Below, one piece after another: positions 8,228 through 17,205 of a DNA stretch of 64,000 bases. Under the pieces are notes generated by a model that did no database searches, was not told the origin of the DNA, and saw only the letters and a list, made by a program, of their open reading frames with translations. Position 1 is the first letter of the stretch; each line of letters starts with the position of its first letter. The position numbers and the translations under genes are program-made. Source of the stretch: Bacteroidales bacterium (lineage in GTDB: Bacteria; Bacteroidota; Bacteroidia; Bacteroidales; UBA932); assembly GCA_023667095.1 (NCBI GenBank), contig JAMPAT010000015.1, forward strand, positions 1 to 64,000, given 5' to 3'.

Positions 8228-10141
8228 TTATGGCAATTTGCGCCCCCTCAACGCCCGCATGGCGTTGAGGACGGCGAGGACCATGACGCCGACGTCGGCG
8301 AAGATGGCGAGCCACATGTTGACGATGCCGAAGATGCCGAGTAGGAGACAGAGGAATTTCACTCCGAGGGCGAGGGCTATGTTCTCGCGGACTATGCGGA
8401 GGCATTTGCGTGAGATTCTGATAGCCTTGCTGATTTTGACCGGGTCATCGTCCATCAGGACCACATCTGCGGCTTCAATTGCTGCATCGCTTCCCATCGC
8501 TCCCATTGCGATGCCTATGTCTGCACGGGACAGGACCGGGGCATCATTGATTCCGTCTCCGACAAAAGCTGTCTTTTCCCCGTCCTTTGCCGATGCGATT
8601 ATCTTTTCGAGCTGTTCCACCTTGCCTGCAGGCAGCAGGCCGCTGTAGAACTGGTCTATTCCCAATTGTCTTGCAACCTGCTCTGCTACCGGATAGGCGT
8701 CCCCGGTAAGCATTACCGTATGTCTCACACCTGAATTGTGCAGTTCTGCAATTGCCTTTGCTGATGCATCTTTTACAACATCTCCAAGGACAATGTGTCC
8801 GCGGTATTCCCCGTTCACGGCTATATGCACGATTGTCCCTGCTGTATTGCACTCACATGGCCTGATACCGATGCTGTTCATCAGCTTGTCGTTTCCTACA
8901 GCAACTTTTTCACCGTCAATCGTAGCCATAATGCCATGGCCGCCTATTTCCTGGAGATCAGAAATCCTGCTGCGGTCAATGTCCTTTCCGTATGCCTGCA
9001 ACAGCGATTTTGCGATAGGATGGGATGATGCAGACTCTGCAATTGCCGCCTTCTCAATCAGTTCCGCCCGCTCGGCGTCCATTTTCCTGTCATCGCTCCT
9101 GTGCACAGCATTGACCTCAAACACGCCTTTGGTCAATGTCCCTGTCTTGTCGAAGACGACCGTCCGCACCTTTGACAATGTCTCCAGGATGTTGGCTCCC
9201 TTGACCAGTATGCCCTGCCTGCTTGCACCGCCGATTCCTGCGAAGAAAGAAAGTGGAATGCTTATCACCAATGCGCATGGACAGCTGATCACGAGGAAGG
9301 TAAGTGCCCTGTATATCCATGTCCCGAATGTTTCGAACGCGAATGGTGCGCCGCTGAAGGCGATAAGGAACAATGGAGGCAGAAGGGCAAGGGCCAACGC
9401 GCTATAGCATACGGCAGGGGTGTATATGCGTGCAAACTTTGCAATGAAATTCTCTGATTTTGATTTGCGCGAAGCGGAATCCTCCACAAGTTCAAGGATT
9501 CTGGATACGGTTGATTCACCGAATTGCTTTGTTGTACGTATTTTAAGGACTCCCGTCATGTTGATGCATCCGCTTATGACTTCGTCCCCGTCCTGGACTT
9601 CGCGTGGCAGAGACTCTCCGGTGAGGGCGGAAGTGTTGAGGGATGATGTTCCGGACACGACAATGCCGTCAATCGGGACCTTTTCTCCCGGCTGTACCAC
9701 AATCACATTCCCGACAGCAACATCATCCGGGTCTGTCCTGACTATCTTCCCGTCTTTCTCGATGTTGGCATAGTCCGGGCGTATATCCATCAGTGCAGCT
9801 ATGTTGCTGCGGCTTTTTCCGACTGCATAGCTCTGGAAAAATTCCCCGGTCTGGTAGAACAGCATGACTGCAATGGCTTCGAGATAGTCACCGCTCTTTT
9901 CATAGAGTGCAAGCGCAAATGCGCCTATTGTCGCGACTGCCATCAGAAAATTTTCATCGAAGACCCTGCCGTGTATGATTCCGAGCAAAGCCTTTTTCAG
10001 AATGTCATATCCTATAATCAGATAGACTGTCAGATATAGTGCCAGCCGCAGCATTCCTTCTGTCGCGAAAAATTGCAGCACGACCGTCATTGCGAATGCA
10101 AGGACTATCCTCGTAAGCATGTAGATTTGTTTTCTGTTCAT
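8228..10141 (-). CDS. Heavy-metal-exporting P-type ATPase (P1B, ZntA/CadA-like)
   Basis: 637 residues. All hallmark motifs are present: TGES in the actuator domain (about residue 174), SCPCALV metal-binding CPC in the membrane (about 288), phosphorylation site DKTGTLTKG (about 334), the HP motif (SSHPIA) and GDGINDAP (about 547). This cytoplasmic-membrane pump exports divalent or soft metals such as Zn, Cd, Pb or Co; CPC favours Zn/Cd/Pb but does not fix the ion. There is no N-terminal metal-binding domain in this protein. That domain is supplied as a separate small gene 69 bases upstream (10211-10426). A Fur-family regulator is divergently encoded. Confidence 0.92.
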   Translation of the reverse strand: MNRKQIYMLTRIVLAFAMTVVLQFFATEGMLRLALYLTVYLIIGYDILKKALLGIIHGRVFDENFLMAVATIGAFALALYEKSGDYLEAIAVMLFYQTGEFFQSYAVGKSRSNIAALMDIRPDYANIEKDGKIVRTDPDDVAVGNVIVVQPGEKVPIDGIVVSGTSSLNTSALTGESLPREVQDGDEVISGCINMTGVLKIRTTKQFGESTVSRILELVEDSASRKSKSENFIAKFARIYTPAVCYSALALALLPPLFLIAFSGAPFAFETFGTWIYRALTFLVISCPCALVISIPLSFFAGIGGASRQGILVKGANILETLSKVRTVVFDKTGTLTKGVFEVNAVHRSDDRKMDAERAELIEKAAIAESASSHPIAKSLLQAYGKDIDRSRISDLQEIGGHGIMATIDGEKVAVGNDKLMNSIGIRPCECNTAGTIVHIAVNGEYRGHIVLGDVVKDASAKAIAELHNSGVRHTVMLTGDAYPVAEQVARQLGIDQFYSGLLPAGKVEQLEKIIASAKDGEKTAFVGDGINDAPVLSRADIGIAMGAMGSDAAIEAADVVLMDDDPVKISKAIRISRKCLRIVRENIALALGVKFLCLLLGIFGIVNMWLAIFADVGVMVLAVLNAMRALRGRKLP

Positions 10142-10210
10142 ATTCTTGCCTTATTATGTAACCATAGCTCCCGGCTTTCATGTCCGGCTCATGACCTGTC
10201 CGGCTGACAT

Positions 10211-10426
10211 CTAAAGTATTACGAAATCCGGTTCGATCTTCTTTGCCGTCTTCCTGACTTCTGCCATGGCAGTTTCGACATCGCATCCGTCCTCGAAATT
10301 CACTTTCATCCTTTGTGTCATGAAGGAGACAGATACATCTTTTATACCATTTATTTTCTTTGCCGCTTCTTCCACGAGGTTCGCGCAGTTTGCACAGTCA
10401 ACCTCAATCCTGAATGTCTTGTCCAT
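10211..10426 (-). CDS. Stand-alone heavy-metal-associated (HMA) domain protein
   Basis: 71 residues forming a single ferredoxin-like HMA domain. The binding site is VDCANCAN near residues 9-16 (CxxC, the usual MxCxxC with Asp in place of Gly-Met variants), followed by INGIKDVSVSF and a C-terminal strand. It probably binds the metal and passes it to the ATPase encoded just downstream. In many bacteria this domain is fused to the pump; here it is separate. Its promoter overlaps an operator motif at 10520-10534. Confidence 0.88.
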   Translation of the reverse strand: MDKTFRIEVDCANCANLVEEAAKKINGIKDVSVSFMTQRMKVNFEDGCDVETAMAEVRKTAKKIEPDFVIL

Positions 10427-10498
10427 ATCCTTGAATAATTATAATTGTCGTCTTTGTTGTCTCACGGCTTTCAACCGTGCTGATTCTGTTTCCGGATG

Positions 10499-10534
10499 CA
10501 AAGTTAGGGGACGCATGGTGCAAATTGGTTGCAA
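10499..10534 (-). promoter_or_regulatory. Promoter of the HMA/P-ATPase unit with Fur-type operator
   Basis: On the minus strand TAACTTTG (10506 to 10499) fits the TAnnTTTG -7 element of Bacteroidota. Just upstream, at 10520-10534, is the inverted repeat TGCAA-ATTGG-TTGCA, placed where it would block the -33 region. The same TGCAA-N5-TTGCA pattern occurs in front of the divergent Fur-family gene. Confidence 0.6.
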
Positions 10535-10793
10535 AGTTGTATTTTCAGAAACTGGATGAATTATCGGGTAACTTGTCTTATCTTGGATATTTTGTTTCCC
10601 TTGTTTTATGTGGAAGCATTGGCTGATAGAAATAATCCGGGCTGTGACTGGTGCCTCCGTACATGAGTAATGTACTATTGTAAAATTAAATGGAAAGGAC
10701 GGCTGGCCTTTGTGCTTGCATTCTCTGGCCTTTCGAATGCAATGGAGGACAGGAACCTGAAGAGAAACGACAGAAATTGCAGCAGAATCTGTA

Positions 10794-10830
10794 TTTGCAA
10801 CCCAGTTGCAACAGATAATCAGTAATTTTG
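10794..10830 (+). promoter_or_regulatory. Promoter and operator of the Fur-family regulator
   Basis: TTGCAAC-CCA-GTTGCAA (10795-10811) is a perfect 7-bp inverted repeat containing TGCAA-N5-TTGCA. It is followed by TAATTTTG (10823-10830), a TAnnTTTG -7 element, about 42 bases before the start codon. Together with 10520-10534 it suggests one repressor acting on both divergent units. The rest of the 446-base gap (10427-10872) shows no other gene. Confidence 0.6.
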
Positions 10831-10872
10831 TGCACTGACATGAAAATTGCTATGTAAGGTCAGCAAAGAGAT

Positions 10873-11295
10873 ATGTATATGAAGAAATCAATGGAAATTA
10901 TGGAACACAGGCATGTGAAACCCACTGTCAACCGCATACTTGTACTGGACGCCCTGGTTGAGGCTGGCCGCCCCGTCAGTCTGCAGGAACTCGAAACAAT
11001 AATCTCTACTATGGACAAGTCCAGCATTTTCCGTGCATTGACACTGTTCCTTGACCATGACATCGTGCATGGGATAGAGGATGGCAGCGGTTCGTTGAAA
11101 TATGAAGTCTGCCACGGCGATGACCATTGCTCCATCTCCGATATGCACGTCCATTTCTACTGCGAATCCTGCCATCACACATTCTGCTTCGAGTCTGCCC
11201 AAATTCCGGAGACGCAGGTCCCGGAAGGCTTCCTGCCACGCAGAGTCAACTATATGATAAAGGGACTTTGCCCGTCTTGCCGGAATAAGGCCTGA
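10873..11295 (+). CDS. Fur-family metal-responsive transcriptional regulator
   Basis: 140 residues. The winged-helix DNA-binding part spans about 10-75 (KPTVNRILVLDALVEAG; then STMDKSSIFRALTLFLDHDIVH). The C-terminal dimer domain has HVHFYCESC and GLCPSC, two CxxC pairs that normally hold a structural zinc, plus the HVHF metal-ligand motif. Internal Met codons at residues 3, 7 and 10 are alternative starts. Its divergent position and the shared TGCAA-N5-TTGCA sites suggest control of itself and of the HMA/P-ATPase pair. Fur proteins usually repress uptake; a link with an efflux pump is less usual, so the sensed metal should not be assumed. Confidence 0.85.
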   Translation: MYMKKSMEIMEHRHVKPTVNRILVLDALVEAGRPVSLQELETIISTMDKSSIFRALTLFLDHDIVHGIEDGSGSLKYEVCHGDDHCSISDMHVHFYCESCHHTFCFESAQIPETQVPEGFLPRRVNYMIKGLCPSCRNKA

Positions 11296-11332
11296 AGAAC
11301 CGCTCCTCCGCAAAATAAGTATTCCATGGTGA

Positions 11333-11417
11333 CTTGGTGCGCGGATGCCATGATTTTACACGCAGCCCATGGCCAAAGGTGCACCAAGAGTGACAACAGA
11401 TAGCCATGGGCTGTGTG
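11333..11417. terminator. Interleaved inverted repeats between convergent genes
   Basis: Two inverted repeats are interlocked: CTTGGTGC (11333-11340) pairs with GCACCAAG (11381-11388), while CACGCAGCCCATGGC (11359-11373) pairs with GCCATGGGCTGTGTG (11403-11417, one G-T pair). A short T run follows at 11425. The site lies between the convergent Fur-family and YqeY genes, so it probably ends transcription. The interlocked order would give an H-type pseudoknot rather than two simple hairpins. Confidence 0.55.
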
Positions 11418-11446
11418 TGAGTGAATTTTTCCTGCCGGAGGCTGCC

Positions 11447-11899
11447 TTATTTCGCAAGCAGCTTTTTTACAAGTGTTGAAATCAGCTTGCCGTCAGCCTG
11501 TCCGGCAAGTCTCCTGGTCGCAACGCCCATTACTTTCCCCATGTCGGATGGCTGCGAAGCCCCCACTTCTGCAACTATGCCTGCAAGTATTGCCTCAACC
11601 TCGCCTTCATCCAGCTGCCTGGGGAGATATACCTCCATCGCGGCTGCCTCTGCAAGTTCATTTTCAGCCAGTTCCGGGCGGTTCTGCTGAGTATAGATTT
11701 CAGCACTTTCCTTGCGCTGTTTCACAAGTTTCTGTATTATCTTTACGATTTCTGCATCAGAAATTTCACCGTTGCCTCCCTCTGCTGTCTTTGCAAGGAG
11801 GATTGCTGCCTTTATGCCACGTATTGCTGCAAGACGTACAGTCTCTTTTGCCTTCATTGCAGCTATTATGTCTTTCTGGATCTGCTGTTCGAGTGCCAT
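11447..11899 (-). CDS. YqeY/GatB-domain protein
   Basis: 150 residues, the usual length. It begins with the helical MALEQQIQKDIIAAMKAK motif, has ISDAEIVKIIQKLVKQRK in the middle, and ends with the tail-domain motif SDMGKVMGVATRRLAGQADG followed by a lysine-rich end. The family resembles the C-terminal domain of GatB (tRNA-dependent amidotransferase) and may bind tRNA; its physiological role is not firmly known. It has its own promoter and a 5' leader with a hairpin (11939-11990). Confidence 0.9.
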   Translation of the reverse strand: MALEQQIQKDIIAAMKAKETVRLAAIRGIKAAILLAKTAEGGNGEISDAEIVKIIQKLVKQRKESAEIYTQQNRPELAENELAEAAAMEVYLPRQLDEGEVEAILAGIVAEVGASQPSDMGKVMGVATRRLAGQADGKLISTLVKKLLAK

Positions 11900-11938
11900 G
11901 TCCTTAATGTATTAATTGTTTAACGTTGTAATTTCAAC

Positions 11939-11990
11939 CTGTCAGCACCATATCAGAAACCTATACGGTGCTGACAGAATTACAAAGTTA
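11939..11990 (-). promoter_or_regulatory. yqeY promoter and 5'-leader hairpin
   Basis: On the minus strand TAACTTTG (11990-11983) fits the -7 element. Just downstream, in the transcribed leader, CTGTCAGCACC (seen on the plus strand at 11939-11949) pairs with GGTGCTGACAG (11967-11977), an 11-bp perfect stem flanked by further AATTAC/GTAATT complementarity. It might stabilise the transcript or bind a regulator. The remaining bases to 12126 hold nothing recognisable. Confidence 0.5.
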
Positions 11991-12126
11991 CGATATTTTT
12001 GTCAATCATATCCATCCGGCAGCGTAAAGTGAAATGCTGGATTTCCATACACATTGTGGAAGGAGACATTAATAATCCCGGATTGCATTAAAGGCGGTCG
12101 CAGACAAGGCATTAAAGTAACAGTTG

Positions 12127-13221
12127 CTACCGGTATCTCTCGTATCCCGGCATGGCGATTCCTGCAATGAAGTCCTTGAATTCCCTGTCATCTTTCGGGC
12201 ATATCATCAGCACGTCATCGGTATCGACTATTATGTAGTCGCTCAATCCCTTGATTGCTACCAGCTTGCCGTCTACCTTGGAAAGGATGAGGTTGCCGCT
12301 GCTGTCTTCAGAAAGCAGTTTTGTCGCCTTGACCACATTGTCATCGGCATCCTTTGAATCGTAGAATTCCTGCAGTGACTCCCATGAGCCTACATCTGTC
12401 CATTTGAATGTTGATGGATATAGCCATGCCCTGCCGGTCTTTTCCATGATTCCGTAGTCGATGGAGATATTCATGCAGTCAGTGTAGGCCCTTGTGATGA
12501 ATTCTTCCTCTGCTGCAGTGCCGATGGCTGTTTCCCAGCCATTGAACAGGTTGGTGATTTCGGGGAGGTGCCTTTCAAGCTCTTCCCTTATCACTTCTGC
12601 TGTCCATGCGAATATTCCGGAGTTCCAGAAGAATTCACCGCTGTCAATGAATACCTTTGCAAGCTCCTTGTCAGGCTTTTCTGTGAATGTCTTTACCTTT
12701 ATCGGCTCCTGCGAATGGCAGGCGTTGCGTCCTCCAGTGACCTGGATATATCCGTAATTGCTGTCCGGCCTCGTCGGGAATATCCCGATGGTCATGAGAA
12801 CCTTGTTTCTGCATGCGTATTCTATGGCATTCAGTGCTGTTTCCTGGAATTTCTGTTCATCATCGATGAGGTGGTCGGAAGGGGAGACTATCATTGCTGC
12901 ATCGGGATTTCTTCTGAGCAGGCTGTATGTTGCGTAGACAATGCATGGTGCTGTGTTGCGTCCGTATGGCTCGATCAGGATATTCCTGTCTTCTATTTCT
13001 GGGATATTCTGCTTTACGAGTTCCCTGTATCTTGCAGTTGTAGCTATGATTATGTTTTCCTGCGGGATGATTTTGGCGAAGCGGTCGTATGTCATCCTTA
13101 TGAATGTCTTGCCTGTGTCGGAAGCCTTGATAAACTGTTTCGGGCAACTGTTCCGGCTTATAGGCCACAGGCGTGAGCCGCAGCCTCCGGCCATGATTAT
13201 GCAGTAGTGGTTATTGTTCAT
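12127..13221 (-). CDS. manC: Mannose-1-phosphate guanylyltransferase
   Basis: 364 residues. Nucleotidyltransferase signature MAGGCGSRLWPISR at residues 10-23, followed by PKQFIK; EPYGRNTAPC (about 84-93), SPSDHLI and NSGIFAW are typical of the GDP-mannose pyrophosphorylase family. It makes GDP-mannose from mannose-1-phosphate and GTP for polysaccharide and glycan synthesis. The C-terminal isomerase domain of bifunctional enzymes is absent, so it is a single-function form. No glycan genes are adjacent. Confidence 0.92.
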   Translation of the reverse strand: MNNNHYCIIMAGGCGSRLWPISRNSCPKQFIKASDTGKTFIRMTYDRFAKIIPQENIIIATTARYRELVKQNIPEIEDRNILIEPYGRNTAPCIVYATYSLLRRNPDAAMIVSPSDHLIDDEQKFQETALNAIEYACRNKVLMTIGIFPTRPDSNYGYIQVTGGRNACHSQEPIKVKTFTEKPDKELAKVFIDSGEFFWNSGIFAWTAEVIREELERHLPEITNLFNGWETAIGTAAEEEFITRAYTDCMNISIDYGIMEKTGRAWLYPSTFKWTDVGSWESLQEFYDSKDADDNVVKATKLLSEDSSGNLILSKVDGKLVAIKGLSDYIIVDTDDVLMICPKDDREFKDFIAGIAMPGYERYR

Positions 13222-13331
13222 TATGTTATATCTAAATAATTGTCAATTAATACTCTTTGTCAACTTTAACTGTTCCGCTCCTTTAGTGTGCCAGTGAGAT
13301 GCAGTTTACCCGGATGTGCCATTTCTGCATT

Positions 13332-13754
13332 TCAGAAGTACATTGGGATGTAGGCCTGCGGATAATACCTTATTTCCGTTGTGCCATTGTCAAAGACCAC
13401 TGTCACTACATCAAAAAAGCACTCCATCCCTGCAATCTCCGGATTCTTGTTCACAACACTGCCTAAAAAACCGTTCGCAGCCTTTGCAATCCTCCGCTGT
13501 TTTGTCCTGTCCACGCTTTCTGACGGGTCGGCCTGCAGCGGTGCACAGCGGCTCTTGACTTCCACAAAATGTATTCCATCGCGGTCATATGAGATGATGT
13601 CAATTTCAAGGCTCCCGCTTCTCCAGTTCCGCTTCAGGATTGTATGCCCTTTTCCGACAAGGTATTTGCATGCCTCATCTTCCCCTTTTCGCCCTGTCGC
13701 TTTCTTTTCCCTGTCCTCTGCCTTTGCCATATCTGTTTCATCTATGCTACTCAA
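13332..13754 (-). CDS. YraN family (UPF0102) endonuclease-like protein
   Basis: 140 residues. The core begins TGRKGEDEACKYLVGKGH and has RSGSLEIDIISYDRDGIHFVEVKSR, the E..D...ExK signature of the PD-(D/E)XK-like YraN fold, followed by a helical part with RRIAKAANGFL. The role is unknown in general. Its start overlaps the last 8 bases of mutS2, so the two are translated from one message. The first 15 residues precede the conserved core and may not all be used. Confidence 0.88.
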   Translation of the reverse strand: MSSIDETDMAKAEDREKKATGRKGEDEACKYLVGKGHTILKRNWRSGSLEIDIISYDRDGIHFVEVKSRCAPLQADPSESVDRTKQRRIAKAANGFLGSVVNKNPEIAGMECFFDVVTVVFDNGTTEIRYYPQAYIPMYF

Positions 13755-16386
13755 AGGTAACTATCGTAACTCCTGTTCCCCCGAACTGTATATGCTCATC
13801 CGTTACAGACGCGACTCCCGGTGTAGTGCGTAGAAACTTCTGTATTTCTTCCCTCAGCGCACCTGTACCCTTGCCGTGGATAATCCTGACTGACGGCATA
13901 TTCAGCATGATGGCATCATCAACATATCTCATCACAGTCTCAATCGCATCGTTTACCCTTGCTCCGCGCACGTCCAGCTCCGGATGGAAATTAAGCTTCC
14001 TTTCCGAGATACTGCTGTCTACCTTTACTGTGGATACAGGCTTTGCAGTCTCACGCATGACGCTCTTGTATTCGTTGGACGTTATTCTCTCAACCTTGTC
14101 GTGCGACATTTTGCTGCTTATGTTCCCGATGTTGACAACAACGCTCTTGGCTGTGACCTTTGCTACTTCGCCGACCATATCGTTGCTCTTTACCCGGACT
14201 TTTTCGCCAACTTTCAGCGGTGCGTTGCGGAATGCCTCGATACGTCTCAGCTCTGCCTCGCGCTCCGCCTCTTCCTGCTGCTCGCGCTCTCCGGCCCTTT
14301 TTGCCTTCCTTGCTTTCTCCCTGGCCTTGCGCTCGTCAATCTGGCGTATTTTCTTCTCGATGTAGTCGTCCCTGTCCTTCTTCTCCTGCTCCTTCTTCTG
14401 TGTCAGGGCAGACACAAAATTCTGCAGTTCCTTCCTTGCCTCGTTTGTGCTGGCCTTCTCCGCCTGGGACTCCTTTATGGTGCGTATTGTGGTCTCGACT
14501 TTCCTGTTGGCGTTCTTGACAATCTCCTCTGCCTCCTTTTTTGCCTTGTCGAGAATTTCCTTTTTCAGTTGCTTTATCTCCAGAAGCTCTTTCTGGTATC
14601 TGTCCGTTATGTTTTCGAGGGTGCGGTCCGTGTTCCTTATGCGCTCGAGCTTCTCATCAAGTGCCTTGCGGTTGCGTGCTATCTTCCGGAGGTTGCGCTC
14701 AATGCCGACAAACTCCTCTCCCGCACGGCTCTCGGCATCCTTGATGATGAATTCAGGAAGCCCCATCTTGCGTGCCAGCTCAAATGCAAACGAGTTTCCC
14801 GGGAGTCCGGTCTCTAATTTGAAAAGTGGGGCTATATTCTTGACATCGAACATCATTGCACCGTTGATTACCCCTGTGTCACCTGACGCATAGAGCTTCA
14901 GGTTTGTGTAATGGGTCGTGATGACTCCATATGTCCCTCTTTTGTCCAGCTCGCTCAGGATGGCTTCTGCAATCGCGCCTCCTGCTGCCGGCTCGGTTCC
15001 GGAACCGAACTCGTCTATCAGGACAAGTGTCCTCGAGTCTGCATTCTCCAGCATGGATTTCATGTCGGAAAGGAATGAACTGTATGTACTGAGGTCGTTG
15101 TCAAGCGACTGGTCGTCACCTATATTCACCATAATCCTGTTCAGTACAGGAAGTTCCGATGTCTCTGATGTAGGGATGAGCATTCCCCATTGGAACATGT
15201 ACTGCAGCAGCCCTACTGTCTTCAGGCAGACAGACTTTCCTCCGGCATTCGGTCCGGAGATAAGAAGGATATGTTTCTGTGGCGAGAGGGTCACAGTGAG
15301 CGGTACAATGTCACGTTTTTCACGTCTGAGTGCCTTTTCGAGCAGCGGATGGCGTGCCTTCCTGATGCTCAGTTCACCATTGTCGGAGATTATCGGCATT
15401 CCTGCTATGATGTCGAGGGATACCTGGGCCTTTGCCATGAGGAAGTCAAGTTCACCGAGATAGCGTGCCGCTTCCTCAAGGTCTGGGATGTATGGACGGA
15501 GGAAGTCGCTGAATGCCATGAGAATCTTCAGTATTTCCCTGCCTTCTGCAAATTTAAGCTCCTTTATCCTGTTGTCAAGTTCCACTACTTCAGCCGGCTC
15601 TATGAAGGCGGTTTTGCCGGATGCGGATTCGTCATATATGAATCCTGGGAGCTTTTTCTTGTTGGCTGCCGATACAGGGATGAGCATCTTGCCGTCCCTG
15701 ACAGATACGCTGGCGTCGCTGTCTGCAATCCCTTCCTCCTGTGCCCTGCGCAATATTGAGTTTATTTTCCTTGATATTGAGCCTTCCGTGTCGCGCAGTG
15801 CCTTGCGGATGCTGTACAGCTCGTCCGAGGCCGTGTCCTTTACATCCCCGAAACGGTCGAGGATGCCGTCAATCCTGTGCTGCACTTCCGGAAACCCCAT
15901 TATCGGGGCTGTCATCTTCTTGAGGTTGGGGTAGACTCCGTCCTTTATCCCATCGAAGAACCGGATTGCTTTCCCGAGGGTTTCCAGCATTGTCTTGAGC
16001 TTCCTCAGTGATGTCAGGTCTATGGTGGATGACGGATTCTCAAGTGGCTTGAGGAAGCTTATGCAGTCTATGTAGCCGCTGCTTGGGAAACTGTCCTCAA
16101 ACATCATTATGAGCCTCATCTCGTCCGTGAGAAGAAGTCTTCTGCGTATCTCGTTCCTGTCTGTGGAAAACATTTCTTCCGCCACCCTGTCCGAAGCATA
16201 TTCGGTTGAGCAGCGGTCCGAAATCATTTTCCTTATCCTGTCGAATCCAAGCTTATGCTCCAGCCTGGTGTCAATCATATTCTGTGTCTCTTCCAGCATT
16301 TCCTCTTCCTTTCTCTTTTCTCCTTCTGTTTTTACATTGTCCTCCCGCTGTCTCCATCCTGCCATCTCTCTCCTTTCTCCATGCAC
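13747..16386 (-). CDS. mutS2: Endonuclease MutS2
   Basis: Up to 879 residues. A MutS-like core and clamp is followed by an ATPase with Walker A SGPNAGGKS (about 386), LVLIDEFGSGTEP Walker B and signature, and GVITTHYTNLK. A long coiled, Lys/Arg/Glu-rich segment (about 560-715) and a KOW-like GEKVRVKSNDMVG part lead to the C-terminal Smr domain (LDVRGARV; IHGKGTGALR). MutS2 acts in suppression of recombination and, in some bacteria, in ribosome rescue. Starts at 16299 or 16278 (MIDTRLEHKLGF) fit the family better than the charged extension from 16386. Downstream of diadenylate cyclase, overlapping yraN. Confidence 0.93.
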   Translation of the reverse strand: MHGERREMAGWRQREDNVKTEGEKRKEEEMLEETQNMIDTRLEHKLGFDRIRKMISDRCSTEYASDRVAEEMFSTDRNEIRRRLLLTDEMRLIMMFEDSFPSSGYIDCISFLKPLENPSSTIDLTSLRKLKTMLETLGKAIRFFDGIKDGVYPNLKKMTAPIMGFPEVQHRIDGILDRFGDVKDTASDELYSIRKALRDTEGSISRKINSILRRAQEEGIADSDASVSVRDGKMLIPVSAANKKKLPGFIYDESASGKTAFIEPAEVVELDNRIKELKFAEGREILKILMAFSDFLRPYIPDLEEAARYLGELDFLMAKAQVSLDIIAGMPIISDNGELSIRKARHPLLEKALRREKRDIVPLTVTLSPQKHILLISGPNAGGKSVCLKTVGLLQYMFQWGMLIPTSETSELPVLNRIMVNIGDDQSLDNDLSTYSSFLSDMKSMLENADSRTLVLIDEFGSGTEPAAGGAIAEAILSELDKRGTYGVITTHYTNLKLYASGDTGVINGAMMFDVKNIAPLFKLETGLPGNSFAFELARKMGLPEFIIKDAESRAGEEFVGIERNLRKIARNRKALDEKLERIRNTDRTLENITDRYQKELLEIKQLKKEILDKAKKEAEEIVKNANRKVETTIRTIKESQAEKASTNEARKELQNFVSALTQKKEQEKKDRDDYIEKKIRQIDERKAREKARKAKRAGEREQQEEAEREAELRRIEAFRNAPLKVGEKVRVKSNDMVGEVAKVTAKSVVVNIGNISSKMSHDKVERITSNEYKSVMRETAKPVSTVKVDSSISERKLNFHPELDVRGARVNDAIETVMRYVDDAIMLNMPSVRIIHGKGTGALREEIQKFLRTTPGVASVTDEHIQFGGTGVTIVTFE

Positions 16387-16401
16387 CGGGAGCAGCCTTG
16401 A

Positions 16402-17205
16402 TTACTCCGACATGGAATTGCTCAGCATCAGCTTAAGTTCATTGATGTTCCCTATCGGCGTGACGCTCCCTGCCCGCACAAAAGATATGCCTCCTGTCTC
16501 TTCCGAGACCACAATTACATCTGCATCTGACTCTTCCGATATGCCTATGGCTGCCTTGTGTCTCATTCCGTAGCTTGGCGGTATGTCTGTCTTTTCCGTA
16601 ATCGGCAAGGTGCACCTTGCCGCTACAATACGTCTACCGCTTATGACGACGGCCCCGTCGTGAAGAGGGGAGTTCTTGAAGAACAGGTTCATTATCAGTC
16701 TCCTGTGTATAGCGGAGTCAATCCTGTCCCCCGTATCTATAATGTCGTCCAATGGTGTCGCATGCGGTATCACAATCAGTGCACCGGTCTTTGACTCAGA
16801 CATTCTCCTGCAGGCCTCGGTAACCTCGTTGACTGCGTCACTGTCCAGGCTGTCTTTTCTGCCGACCCTGTTAAGGAACTTGTCTATAAGTCCCTTGCCC
16901 TTTGCATTCATCTGGTAGCGGTTGCCAAGCCTCATGAGGAATCTTCTGATCTCAGGCTGGAATATCACAATCAGCGCAAGCACTCCCACGTCCAGGACAA
17001 GGTCCATTATATTTGATGTAAGCTTCATCCCGAGCGCAGATACAATGAACCTGAGCAGGTATAGCGAGAGTATGGCTACAAAGATATTCCACGCTGCCGA
17101 CCCCCTGATCCATCTGAATACAAGGAAAATCATCAGCGCAACGAGCAATATGTCAAGGATATCTGTCAGCGAAAGCCTCAGGAATCCGAATAGGGCGAGC
17201 AACAT
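16402..17205 (-). CDS. cdaA: Membrane diadenylate cyclase (CdaA/DacA type)
   Basis: 267 residues. Three N-terminal hydrophobic segments (about 12-30, 38-58, 65-83) precede the DAC domain. It makes cyclic di-AMP from two ATP. The catalytic DGA motif is intact in SPLHDGAVVISG. The second motif, normally RHR, reads RHK in GMRHKAAIG. The rest of the domain (GALIVIPHATPLDD, VVSEETGGIS) is normal. A conservative Arg-to-Lys change here may lower or alter activity. It heads the mutS2-yraN group. The family's frequent neighbour folP is not here. Confidence 0.88.
   Translation of the reverse strand: MLLALFGFLRLSLTDILDILLVALMIFLVFRWIRGSAAWNIFVAILSLYLLRFIVSALGMKLTSNIMDLVLDVGVLALIVIFQPEIRRFLMRLGNRYQMNAKGKGLIDKFLNRVGRKDSLDSDAVNEVTEACRRMSESKTGALIVIPHATPLDDIIDTGDRIDSAIHRRLIMNLFFKNSPLHDGAVVISGRRIVAARCTLPITEKTDIPPSYGMRHKAAIGISEESDADVIVVSEETGGISFVRAGSVTPIGNINELKLMLSNSMSE

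Noticed and set aside
12568-13176. Plus-strand frame of 202 codons
   Set aside because: Antisense to the manC gene, which has a full set of motifs.
13984-14817. Plus-strand frame of 277 codons with hydrophobic Leu/Cys-rich text
   Set aside because: Antisense shadow of mutS2; the Leu/Cys richness comes from the reverse of its Lys/Glu-rich coiled region.
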